A stretch of DNA of 64,000 nt from Chloroflexi bacterium TSY (GTDB lineage: Bacteria; Chloroflexota; Anaerolineae; Caldilineales; Caldilineaceae), in NCBI GenBank assembly GCA_019217005.1, contig JAHBNG010000074.1, positions 1-64,000 on the forward strand, read 5' to 3'. A program made the position numbers and the translations under genes. Under the pieces are notes generated by a model. It saw only the letters and a program-made list of their open reading frames with translations, was not told the origin of the DNA and did not search any database. Shown piece by piece: positions 46,561 through 55,012 of the stretch. Within the stretch, counting starts at the first letter, position 1. Every line of letters starts with the position of its first letter.

Positions 46561-47589
46561 GCTAGCACAGACCCAACGCCGCTCGCTTAACGCAAGGTTT
46601 TGGTACAGATGACCACAAGCAGAGCAAGTCTTGCTCGAGGGAAAGAACCGATCGACGTATCCAACGAGTTTGCCTTTGCACTGGGCAACATATTCAAGGA
46701 TGCCCATGAACTCACTGTGGGCCAAGTCGCTAATCTTGCGACCCCACAAGGCTTGCATTCCCTTCATGGTCAGGTCTTCGAAGAAAAGATAGTCGTATTG
46801 ATCAGTCAGACGATGTGCCAACTTGAAAAACCAGTCACGGCGCTGATTGACAATCTTCTTGTGGATGCGCGCCACTTTGGCCTTTGCCCTGCGCCACCCA
46901 GTGGAAAACTGGACCTTGCGCGACAACGCGCGTTGCGCCTGTCTCAACTCGTCGAGAGACTGTTTCAGGAAAAGGGGCGAATCGATGGTGCTTCCATCCG
47001 ATGCGGTCAAGAAGGTTTTGAGACCGAAGTCGAAGCAAACGGAGATGTGACCTTGCCTGTTGGGGACTTCGATTTCTTCTTGGACCACGAAATAGAGATA
47101 GAGGTTGCCGAGCGAATCGCGCTTGATGGTGACAGTTTTGACATGCGTCGGAATTTTGCGCGACTTGCTGAACTTGAAAACACGCCCCTGAATGCGGATT
47201 CTGTTGCCGCCCAGCAGTTTCCTGCCAGCTTGCTTCAAGGTGAAGCTCGTGTACTTCTTGACTTTTTTGAACTGGGGCGGGGCGGTCTTGATGCCTGCTT
47301 TGAGATTACGAAAGAAGAGTTTGTACGCACGGTCGATGCGCTGCACGATATCTTGAATCGCCTGAGAACCAACCATGTTCCAAAACGCGTACTTGTCCAG
47401 CTTTTTGAGCTTGGTGATGTGCTTCATCAACTGGTTGGCGTTCAGGTGTTTGCCCGTCAAGCGATAGTAGCGTCGGTGCAGCGCAATGCAGTGGTTGTAG
47501 ATGATGCCCGCCACGTCAATCTGCTGGTGCAAGTGCCTATTCTGTTTGCTGCGATAGAGCTTGTATTTGTAGGTGCGGGTGATGACCAT
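46432..47589 (-). CDS. tnpB: TnpB RNA-guided nuclease (IS200/IS605)
   Basis: I start at ATG 47589 (MVITRTYKYKLYRSKQNRHL), overlapping the tnpA stop; 385 residues. The N terminus has the usual OrfB helix-turn-helix region. The RuvC-like catalytic triad is intact: ISVCFDFGLKTFLTASDG (Asp), YLFFEDLTMKGM (Glu) and VIHDRDQNAALNI (Asp). A zinc ribbon lies between (CSACGHLY...WVCASC). TnpB cuts DNA at a target next to the element's TAM, using the omega RNA, and helps retain the transposon. No frameshift is seen, so it may be active. Confidence 0.92.
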   Translation of the reverse strand: MVITRTYKYKLYRSKQNRHLHQQIDVAGIIYNHCIALHRRYYRLTGKHLNANQLMKHITKLKKLDKYAFWNMVGSQAIQDIVQRIDRAYKLFFRNLKAGIKTAPPQFKKVKKYTSFTLKQAGRKLLGGNRIRIQGRVFKFSKSRKIPTHVKTVTIKRDSLGNLYLYFVVQEEIEVPNRQGHISVCFDFGLKTFLTASDGSTIDSPLFLKQSLDELRQAQRALSRKVQFSTGWRRAKAKVARIHKKIVNQRRDWFFKLAHRLTDQYDYLFFEDLTMKGMQALWGRKISDLAHSEFMGILEYVAQCKGKLVGYVDRFFPSSKTCSACGHLYQNLALSERRWVCASCSVIHDRDQNAALNIQREGASSHRLGDVRPDVTAVTLRALAA

Positions 47590-47987
47590 TACTTGCTCTT
47601 TTGGTCTCGAATGTATTTTTTGATGATTTCTATCGTTGCCCCACCTGTGGTCAAGATACAAGCAGAGTTTGTCCATAGCGTCGGCAATCTACTTTTCAGG
47701 TGGGGAAATTCTTGGCGTAGCAAGCGAGAAGATGTGCCCTTGATCCGTTTGACAATTTTGTATATGCCAAATTGTGGATCGCAATCGATTACCACATGGA
47801 CGTGATCCGGCATGACTTCCATTTCTTCGACATCAAAAGCAAGTTGGTCGGACAGCTGCAGAATGATTTCTTTCAATCTCTCGTCGACGCCGTCAACGAG
47901 CACTTTTCTGCGATACTTTGGGCACCAGACAACGTGGTACTGACAGCTATAGACAATATTCTTGTTCGACTTGTATTTTCTCGCCAC
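47589..47987 (-). CDS. tnpA: TnpA Y1 HUH transposase (IS200 type)
   Basis: 132 residues. IVYSCQYHVVWCPKYRRKVL is the IS200 N-terminal signature, MPDHVHVVIDCDPQ carries the metal-binding HUH, and ATIEIIKKYIRDQ at the C terminus has the nucleophilic Tyr. It excises and inserts single-stranded DNA, recognising subterminal hairpins. Start ATG 47987. It overlaps tnpB, as in many family members. No obvious damage. Confidence 0.92.
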   Translation of the reverse strand: MARKYKSNKNIVYSCQYHVVWCPKYRRKVLVDGVDERLKEIILQLSDQLAFDVEEMEVMPDHVHVVIDCDPQFGIYKIVKRIKGTSSRLLRQEFPHLKSRLPTLWTNSACILTTGGATIEIIKKYIRDQKSK

Positions 47988-48125
47988 AGAAACATTATAT
48001 AGTATTGTGCTATATAACTCAATACCACGAGTGTTACAATCATCTTACATCGGAAGTGATTCGCCCTGACCAAAGGTCAGCCAGAGAGGGAAAATTTCAT
48101 CCCCATCGTTAAAACCAGGGGCTTT

Positions 48126-48635
48126 CATTTTCCCCCTCTGAACTCCCCCTGTTTTCGGTAAAGTTCAGTTAACCTTGACGGTTATGTTCGTGCCGTTTGT
48201 TATTCCCAGCGCGCAACCCAGACATCCCAAATGGACTAAAAAGCGAACCTTTAGAGTAAGAGCTCCCGGTCCATTTCGGGATTGTTTCGCCCGTTTTGTT
48301 CACTTGTTCCACGAACGAAATTCAGAAGAGATACGGAGGGTTCATTGAATCTCATTAGTCTGATTTCCAACCTTTAATCGTACGTTGTAAATGAGATATT
48401 GCGTACGGATTTTAGGCGAAACTGATGATTTGTACTATACTTCACCATAATCCGCTCAGATAACTTTGGTTCTTCCGGAATACAGGGGTGTAACTTCCCG
48501 GACACGCTTTGTATGTAATGGCAGTTCCAAAAGGGCGCGTTGAAGAAGAACTGATAGAGAGAACCAGCAGCGTGTTATGTCAACATATAGATGAGGACAA
48601 AGGCAAGGAACCCAAAGGCGATACATAGTAAAAAA
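48126..48635. other. Gene-free stretch between two insertion sequences
   Basis: No coding sequence, RNA or repeat was recognised. It probably contains the right boundary of the IS605 element and the left boundary of the IS110 element. Confidence 0.4.
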
Positions 48636-49870
48636 TTAGAAGCAATTAAGCGATAGGTTGGCGACGATGGGCTCGTTGCTGCAAATGGAAAGATTCATCA
48701 TAAGGTTTCTTGTCTTGCCACAATTTCCAAATGATGCAAATCCAGCGATTAGCGAGAGTGCGATCAGCATGACTCTTTTTTGAGACCGCGTTGGCGAGCG
48801 GCGGTGTAAAAAAGCAGCGGCCCAAGAAGACTCTTTGCGGGAGCAGCGAGCAAATTGCTGAGTAAAATAACGAAAGTCGTGATCGCAAGCTCTGCGGAAA
48901 TGAACGGTTCTGACTTTGCCACTTTGTTTGGTGACAGGACAGGTTCCCGCCAGAGACTGAAGGCTCATGGGAGAGGGAAAGCGTTTCCTGTCTTCGCCAA
49001 ACTTGACCAGAAGACTGGGAGCTAAAAGCTGGCCAGCACCAGGTAAAGAAGCAAAGATATGCTGATCCGGATGTTGCAGAAAAAGTGACTGTAACTGGTC
49101 AAGGGTCTCTTGTTCATAGCGCAGTGCAAGCAAAAGACATTCAGCCAGCTGAAGAGCTTCTCTCGTTGATACGCTGGCACAAATGCAGGAGCTGATGTGG
49201 GATAAGTGGCGGTTAACTTATCATAACAAGTGACCCATTTACGGGGTTGCGTATGTCGGTGCTGCTTGAGAAACTCTTGGAAGCCTTCATAGGTGGAGTT
49301 GCGCACATGCTCTGGCGTTGGATAGGTCAGAACCAGGTGGCAGGCAATCCGAGAAGGCCAGTTGCTGAAGACCTCAAGCAGCGCCGGATGGTAACGCAAC
49401 AGGCAAGCGCGCAGACGGTTGGATAAGGCCACAGTCTCTTTGGTCCAGTATTGTGTGGCACTGCTGACCACTCGCATCTGCTGGAGTAATTCACTGCCAG
49501 GTGACCAAGGATAAAATCGATGGACATCGGTCCGCAACAAATCTGCTATCACATAGGCATCACTCTTATCATTATGCGCACCACTTTGACTATAGCGCTC
49601 CCGACTCTTGTTCACCACATTCGGCGGCACCACATAGACATTCTTGTACCCGCTCGACCAGAGATAATCAATCAGCAAATTATGCGCTGTTTCCAGTCCC
49701 ACTGTCACTTCATCATGGCTCGCTCCTGTCTTCTTTCTCATTTCTTCAATTTGGCGAAATCCCTTCTGGCTATGCTCTATCTGCGCATAGCCCAGCGCTC
49801 GTCCTGTCTCATCCAACATCATCACATCATGTTTCTTTTCACTCCAGTCGATTCCCATTTTCACTTTCAT
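48636..49870 (-). pseudogene. IS110-family transposase, frameshifted at least twice
   Basis: Start MKVKMGIDWSEKKHDVMML at 49870. The N-terminal DEDD RuvC-like domain is readable (GIDWSEKKHD, VTVGLETAHNLLIDYL, SGAHNDKSDAYVIADLLR). Near 49150 the frame changes, and LALRYEQETLDQLQ..IFASLPGAGQLLAPSLLVKFGEDRKRFPSPMSLQSLAGTCPVTKQSGK continues in the second frame with the IS110 catalytic Ser region. Near 48800 a third frame carries SKKSHADRTLANRWICIIWKLW to the end. IS110 enzymes recombine DNA guided by a bridge RNA. This copy can no longer make a full-length protein. Confidence 0.85.
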
Positions 49871-50110
49871 CTTGGACCTCCTCTCCCGTATCGCCTGAGC
49901 TCCTCAACTTTGGACGCTGTTTTCCGTTTTCCTGTTATGGCACTCGAGGTGCTGCACGCTTTCGACGTTGCACGGCGTCGACCTGGCGGACTGTCCGGGA
50001 AGGGCGGTCGCACCGCTCGAAGAGGTTGGTCCTTTTTGCCAGGTCGAGAGTCCAATAAGTTTCGGCTTTCCTTGCTTTTGCCTTCCCTTATTTTATCTCC
50101 CTTTCCTATA
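49871..50110 (-). ncRNA. Candidate bridge RNA leader of the IS110 element
   Basis: IS110-type elements of the IS621 kind encode their bridge RNA in the long non-coding end upstream of the transposase. Here about 200-350 bp before the start contain GC-rich self-complementary tracts (GAGCGGTGCGACCGCCC, GCCGTGCAACGTCG, GGTCGACGCC). No folding or terminus prediction was possible, so the identification rests on position and element family. Confidence 0.3.
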
Positions 50111-50626
50111 TTACCTAACAGGAAGAGGTCAGGCATGAAGTCGTCAACGAAACTGTTCTTGACCTCTTCCGGGAAGTTCGCGGCATTTCTTTGTCAACCC
50201 CCTGAGATCCTGACGAGCCACAACTTTTAAGGTATTGAAGCAGAAAAAGTCCCCTTTGTCCAGTTAATCAATTCATCGATTTCTCTTTTCTTTCGCTGGT
50301 CACGGCATCGCACTAGATAATGATGACAGCCCCGACGGCTATCTGGTCCCACAAGACGCCCAACAACAGAATGACGATAGTTTTCTGCCCGTACAGTGTA
50401 TATGGGTTAGCGAATCTTTCTGTACTTCAAGCGCAGAAATGGTCGTCAATATCCTTCTGCAAGAACAATCACCTTTGGTCTTGAATTCTAACATTTATTT
50501 TGATAATATATACATACACGTTGATGGAGATTATGTTAAGAGTTGCCTCTACGAACGGTAAGGACACCCAGTTCTAGTTCATTCCCTACAAGAGACTGCT
50601 TGTGCAAGGATAAGGGAAAGTCAAAA
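50111..50626. other. Gene-free stretch between IS110 and the beta-helix gene
   Basis: Nothing recognised, apart from the presumed IS110 boundary near 50230. The promoter of the secreted-protein trio should be within 50470-50620. Confidence 0.4.
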
Positions 50627-50752
50627 ATGAAAAGATCACGACGTTGGCTCACGCTATTGATAGTGGTTGTTACTATTGTAGTTGCATTTCGACTTTCGTT
50701 GGCGAGGCCCTCAACGCTCGCCGTAGCACAAACTATACCACAGGCTCAGTAG
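50627..50752 (+). pseudogene. Detached signal peptide of the beta-helix protein
   Basis: ATG 50627 (MKRSRRWLTLLIVVVTIVVA ... FRLSLARPSTLAVAQTIPQA), 41 codons. Positive n-region, hydrophobic core and AxA-like end form a typical export signal. The frame runs into the 223-bp element at 50743 and stops at TAG 50750. If the element is removed exactly (50742 joined to 50966), it reads ..TIPHTKGAVFVVNSTADE, in frame with the long gene downstream. Confidence 0.7.
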
Positions 50753-50965
50753 ATCCAAATTTCAGGTTTTGAGAGAGAATTCTGGCTAAACAGTTGACAT
50801 AAATACAAATTTGCCGGTCGATATCTAGTTTTTGCGTTAGATTTGGGCGATTTTCAGATATGAAATAGGTTGTTTTCTGTAACCGAAATCTGAATAAATG
50901 ACTCCAAAATCCCTGCAATCTCGACTGAAAATCGCCAAAAACGCCAAATTTGGATCTACTGAGCC
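50743..50965. mobile_element. 223-bp MITE with 20-bp perfect terminal repeats
   Basis: GGCTCAGTAGATCCAAATTT at 50743-50762 and its exact reverse complement at 50946-50965. A second inner inverted repeat, GGCGATTTTCAG/CTGAAAATCGCC, lies nearer the middle. It interrupts a secreted-protein gene between signal peptide and mature part. No exact target duplication: flanks are TACCACA and TACAAAA. No other copy was found in the window. Confidence 0.85.
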
Positions 50966-53900
50966 TACAAAAGGAGCAGTCTTTGTTGTGAACTCGACTG
51001 CCGATGAGCCAGATGCTGATCTTGGAGATGGCATCTGTGCAATTTCGTCCGACACTAACCTGTGTACATTGCGAGCAGCCATTGAGCAGGCCAACGCTTT
51101 GAGCGGATTAGACGAAATCAGCTTTTCGCTGACGCTTCCCGTCACAATTGGCTTGGACAATGAAATCGTAATTGCCGATAGCGTAACCATCAACGGCCCT
51201 GGTGCAGAGCAGTTGACGATTGTTAACCGCAGTGAGTTTGATGATAACAACACAGCCGGTGCCCGCAACGTATTTCGGCATTTTTCTATCCGACTGCCCA
51301 ACGACCCACGAGAAAGTACGGTCACTATCTCGCAGCTGACGTTGGCAAATGGAAAATCTCGGAACGGCAACAGTGGCGGTTCTATTCGTTTTGAATTTAA
51401 CCGCTCTCCTGAAAGTAGTACCGGTGTAAGTCAAACGCTCAATCTCGACTCTGTCGTCTTTCGCAATAATCGCGTTGCCGGAGGCGTGGGTGGCGCACTC
51501 TACGCGCGCGGTAACCGTACAGCAGTAGTCGCCGTCAACATCACAGATTCAACTTTTTCTGAGAATCAAGCGGACGATGATCACGGAGGAGCAATCTATG
51601 TTGAGCAAGGCTGGCTAACGCTCGCAGGCACTACTCTCCGTGGCAATCGTGCGGGCACCGATGGCGGCGCTTTAGTTATAGATAATATCGCCGACGTTAC
51701 GATATCTAACAGTGTCTTCGAAAACAACCAAGCAACAAAAGATGGTGGCGCGATTGCCAATTATGGCGGCAACGTTACCATTACCGGTAGCCAGCTCCGG
51801 AGTAATCAAGCAGACGAGGACGGTGGCGCAATCTACAATACCCCCTTGGGATCAGTGGACAGCGCGCTGACCTTGAGAAACAGCAGTATCCTGACGGGTA
51901 ACCAGGCAGGCGGATTTGGCGGTGCAATCTACAACGGCTCAGGTATCGTAACGACCACCGTGACGGTTGCTGACAGCTCGATTATTTCCAATAGTGCAGG
52001 AAACTCTGGTGGCGGAATCTACAGTACGGCTACGGGCGATTCGGGCATCACGGGAATCACCCATAATATTGTGAATGTGTTAGAGGGCTCACAGCTCAAC
52101 AGAAACCGTACCGCCGGTTCAGGAGGAGCCATCTATGTTGAGGACGGCGCGCTAGATGTCAATAAAGGCGTTCTGCTTGAAAATCGGGTAGTGAACCAAT
52201 CGGATACATTGGGTGGGGGAGCCATTGCGTCCACACGAAGTCTCGTTCGGATTAACGACAGCATTTTTGATGGTAATGTTGCTGACTTCAGGGATGGCGG
52301 AGCGATCAGCACGCAAACCAGCCGTGTGGAAATCACAGCAAGTGAATTTATAAGCAATACTGCACTCATGGGCGGAGCGTTAAGTTGCTGGACAAACGCC
52401 TTGAATTTGTCAGTTATGAATCTGTCGCTCACGGACACCCACTTCAATAACAATTCAAGTACTGTCGGCGGTGCGCTTGCGCTGAATAGTTGCATGTGGG
52501 AGGCATCCGATGTTCGCATAGAAAACAATGCAGCAGTGAGCGATGGGCGGTTGGATGGCCTTGGAGGCCGCGGGGGTGGAATCATGAGTTTTAGCAGTAT
52601 TGGCGTTATAACAGACACAATTTTGTCTGGCAATCAAGCGAGTGATGGAATGGGTGGTGCCATCCACATCAGCAATTTTAGTTTCGCCCAAGTTGCGGCC
52701 AGTGAGTCGGATGGTGGCATTAGTAGACTCGACATTGTCACCAGCACGCTAGAGAGCAACAGTGCTGGCATGTACGGTGGTGCCATCTTAAGTCAAGCGT
52801 CGAGACTCACCATTATCGGAAGCTGGCTCAATAACAACACAGTTAGTTCTTTTCCTATGACTGAAACATTCGCGTTTCCTCCCAGTGGTGGCGGCGCGGT
52901 CTTCAACGCTGGTCCACTGAATATCATTGACAGTACGATCAGTGGCAATGATGGCGGCACCGTAGGTGGAGCCATTGCAAATACAGCCGATGAGGTCTTT
53001 GTGACCAACAGTACCATTAGCGGCAACAGAGCAGACAGGCAAGGTGGGGCCGTGTATAATTTGGGTGTCTTGCCAAACATTTCCGCTACCATAACGATTG
53101 TCAATAGCACAATAACTCGCAATCGTTCAGATATCGGCAGCGGCATATTTAACACCTTGGCTCTTGATGTGCCCGACGATATCGCGGCATCTGTAGAGAT
53201 TGCCAGCACCATCCTGGCAGGCAATACGGGTGAGGGCAGAGCCAGTGAGTGTGTGAATGAGACAAGAAACACAGGTCTTGCACCAACAGTCGTTTCGGCA
53301 GGCTTCAACCTCACGACAATCGATGAAGGCAGCAACTGTACATTTGATGGACCTGGTGACCAAATTTTGCCTGGTGACCAAATATTCAATTCTGTACTCA
53401 ATCCAAACCTGGCCGACAACGGTGGCCCAAGTGTAACCCATGCCCTGTTACCAGGCAGCCCTGCCATCGACCATATTCCTCTGGACACAAACGGATGTGG
53501 CTTTACTATCGATGCGGATCAACGCGGCGTGCGGCGTCCATTCGGTCTGAGATGTGATGTCGGTGCCTACGAAGCGATAGAAGCCGCCCTATCAATTTCT
53601 AAGACCGTCGGAACCGAACCTGGTGTCTGTTCGACATCACCAGAAATCCAGGTTTTTGGTGGTGACAATCTCTATTACTGCCTTACGGTAAGGAACAGCG
53701 GTCATTTCACACTAACCGATCTGGTCATTCATGATCCAATGCTTCAGATTATCAAGCTTCCCTTCGCTTTAACCGTGGCGCCCGACACAACGCGCACGCT
53801 CACCAATGTTGACCTGCCAGCACTTGGGTCACGTCGAGCCATTACCGATATGGTCAACACAATGAGCGTCACCGCGACGACAGACGTTCTTCCCGTGACG

Positions 53901-54986
53901 GGCGAAAGATTGCGCGTGACGGATAGTGCCACCGCATCCGTCATTGTAACGCCAGTCTATACCGTTTCGTTGTCTCTGGAAGACAATGTGAAACCGGTTG
54001 GCTTGCGACAGACTGTCAATGCACTCGTTGTCGACCACCAAAACATGGAGGTCTCTGACGTGACTGTTTCTTTTGACGTGACTGGCGCAAATCCGAGTAG
54101 CGGTACTGCCATCACTCAGCAAAATGGCGTTGCCAGCTTTGAGTATACGGGCATCAGGAATATTCTATCGACCGATACGATTACGGCCAACATCGTTTCT
54201 CTGAACAACGCAAGACCAGGGCAAGTCCGCACATCGTTGCCGATTACGGCCGTCTGGCGTCCAATTACCGTGACAGTGAGTGGGGTGGGTGACGGCACCT
54301 TTAGCGAGGCCGAGCGAACAATAACGGCCCTGGTGCGATCTGATGAGGGTGAATTAGTCCAAGGCGTGGAGGTGCGCATGGTTGTCACAGCCACGAATCG
54401 TCCACCAGTAACGGGTCTATCCATCACCAGCGAGGATGGTACAGCCGTCTTCACATATACGAGCCGTTCAGCCCTGGCCAATCGCATGCGGTTAGATACC
54501 GCAGGCCAGGGTCGCTCAAATACATTTAATGTTGCCTTTACACCCGCACAAACGAGACAAGATCAGCCAGTAGAGGACACTGACACAATTGTTGTCTGGG
54601 TTGACATCAATCGAGATGGAAATCGTGATACAGATGAGCCATCGCAAACGTACAGAGTTCCTTCTGTAATTTCGCTTGCTCGTATTGATGCACTACGAAA
54701 GCCTGATGGTTCGGTGATTATACGCTGGCAGACTGCGGTAGAGGTGGATAATGCAGGATTCAATCTCTATCGATCACGAAGCCCCAATGGACCATACGAA
54801 AAGATTAACGACCGATTAATTGGCGCGCAGGGCATGGGCATAGGTGCCAGCTATCAATATGTGGATGTCCCGCCGGCTGACGGTCCCTACTATTACGTGC
54901 TTGCGGATGTGGATTACAATGGTATTTCCACAAGGCATGGACCAGTCCGCACCCAAATTGTATCTGATCCCAAGTCCACCCGGTAA
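50898..54986 (+). CDS. Giant CSLREA / beta-helix surface protein
   Basis: 1362 residues as open frame. The first ~22 residues (MTPKSLQSRLKIAKN) are encoded by the inserted element and are probably not native; the true N terminus is the detached signal peptide at 50627. The mature part starts at FVVNSTADEPDADLGDGICA..CTLRAAIEQANAL, the CSLREA motif. A long PMP-like right-handed beta helix follows, with about twenty GGAIY/GGAI repeats (GGAIYVEQGWLTLAGTTLRGN, GGAIANYGGNVTITGSQLRSN), then a choice-of-anchor-Q segment (DNGGPSVTHALLPGSPAID..DQRGVRRPFGLRCDVGAYE), a DUF11-like domain, two Ig-like domains (VNALVVDHQNMEVSDVTVSFDV, ITALVRSDEGELVQGVEVRMVV) and a C-terminal module GFNLYRSRSPNGPYEKIND. An exported adhesin-like protein. 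First gene of a three-gene unit with the C25 peptidase. Confidence 0.85.
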   Translation: MTPKSLQSRLKIAKNAKFGSTEPTKGAVFVVNSTADEPDADLGDGICAISSDTNLCTLRAAIEQANALSGLDEISFSLTLPVTIGLDNEIVIADSVTINGPGAEQLTIVNRSEFDDNNTAGARNVFRHFSIRLPNDPRESTVTISQLTLANGKSRNGNSGGSIRFEFNRSPESSTGVSQTLNLDSVVFRNNRVAGGVGGALYARGNRTAVVAVNITDSTFSENQADDDHGGAIYVEQGWLTLAGTTLRGNRAGTDGGALVIDNIADVTISNSVFENNQATKDGGAIANYGGNVTITGSQLRSNQADEDGGAIYNTPLGSVDSALTLRNSSILTGNQAGGFGGAIYNGSGIVTTTVTVADSSIISNSAGNSGGGIYSTATGDSGITGITHNIVNVLEGSQLNRNRTAGSGGAIYVEDGALDVNKGVLLENRVVNQSDTLGGGAIASTRSLVRINDSIFDGNVADFRDGGAISTQTSRVEITASEFISNTALMGGALSCWTNALNLSVMNLSLTDTHFNNNSSTVGGALALNSCMWEASDVRIENNAAVSDGRLDGLGGRGGGIMSFSSIGVITDTILSGNQASDGMGGAIHISNFSFAQVAASESDGGISRLDIVTSTLESNSAGMYGGAILSQASRLTIIGSWLNNNTVSSFPMTETFAFPPSGGGAVFNAGPLNIIDSTISGNDGGTVGGAIANTADEVFVTNSTISGNRADRQGGAVYNLGVLPNISATITIVNSTITRNRSDIGSGIFNTLALDVPDDIAASVEIASTILAGNTGEGRASECVNETRNTGLAPTVVSAGFNLTTIDEGSNCTFDGPGDQILPGDQIFNSVLNPNLADNGGPSVTHALLPGSPAIDHIPLDTNGCGFTIDADQRGVRRPFGLRCDVGAYEAIEAALSISKTVGTEPGVCSTSPEIQVFGGDNLYYCLTVRNSGHFTLTDLVIHDPMLQIIKLPFALTVAPDTTRTLTNVDLPALGSRRAITDMVNTMSVTATTDVLPVTGERLRVTDSATASVIVTPVYTVSLSLEDNVKPVGLRQTVNALVVDHQNMEVSDVTVSFDVTGANPSSGTAITQQNGVASFEYTGIRNILSTDTITANIVSLNNARPGQVRTSLPITAVWRPITVTVSGVGDGTFSEAERTITALVRSDEGELVQGVEVRMVVTATNRPPVTGLSITSEDGTAVFTYTSRSALANRMRLDTAGQGRSNTFNVAFTPAQTRQDQPVEDTDTIVVWVDINRDGNRDTDEPSQTYRVPSVISLARIDALRKPDGSVIIRWQTAVEVDNAGFNLYRSRSPNGPYEKINDRLIGAQGMGIGASYQYVDVPPADGPYYYVLADVDYNGISTRHGPVRTQIVSDPKSTR

Positions 54987-55012
54987 ACTTGCGTTGATGA
55001 GGTACTAGTCTA

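Larger units (their letters stand above)
46388..48125 (-). mobile_element. IS200/IS605-type element with tnpA and tnpB
   Basis: Same-strand overlapping tnpA (47589-47987) and tnpB (46432-47589). The end beyond tnpA carries a hairpin-type sequence (CCCC TGGTTTTAACGA TGGGG, about 48095-48122) and GGCTGACC/GGTCAGGGC. The end beyond tnpB carries CCCCTAGATTT..ATCTATGGGG (about 46403-46425). Subterminal hairpins and no inverted repeats or target duplication fit this family. The exact ends are not resolved. Confidence 0.75.

Noticed and set aside
46600..47805. 401-codon plus-strand frame opposite tnpB/tnpA
   Set aside because: It is an antisense shadow of two well-recognised genes and shows no domain.
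50898..54986. Beta-helix gene as a cytosolic protein starting at 50898
   Set aside because: The first residues come from the inserted element, and a perfect signal peptide in a matching frame lies just upstream.
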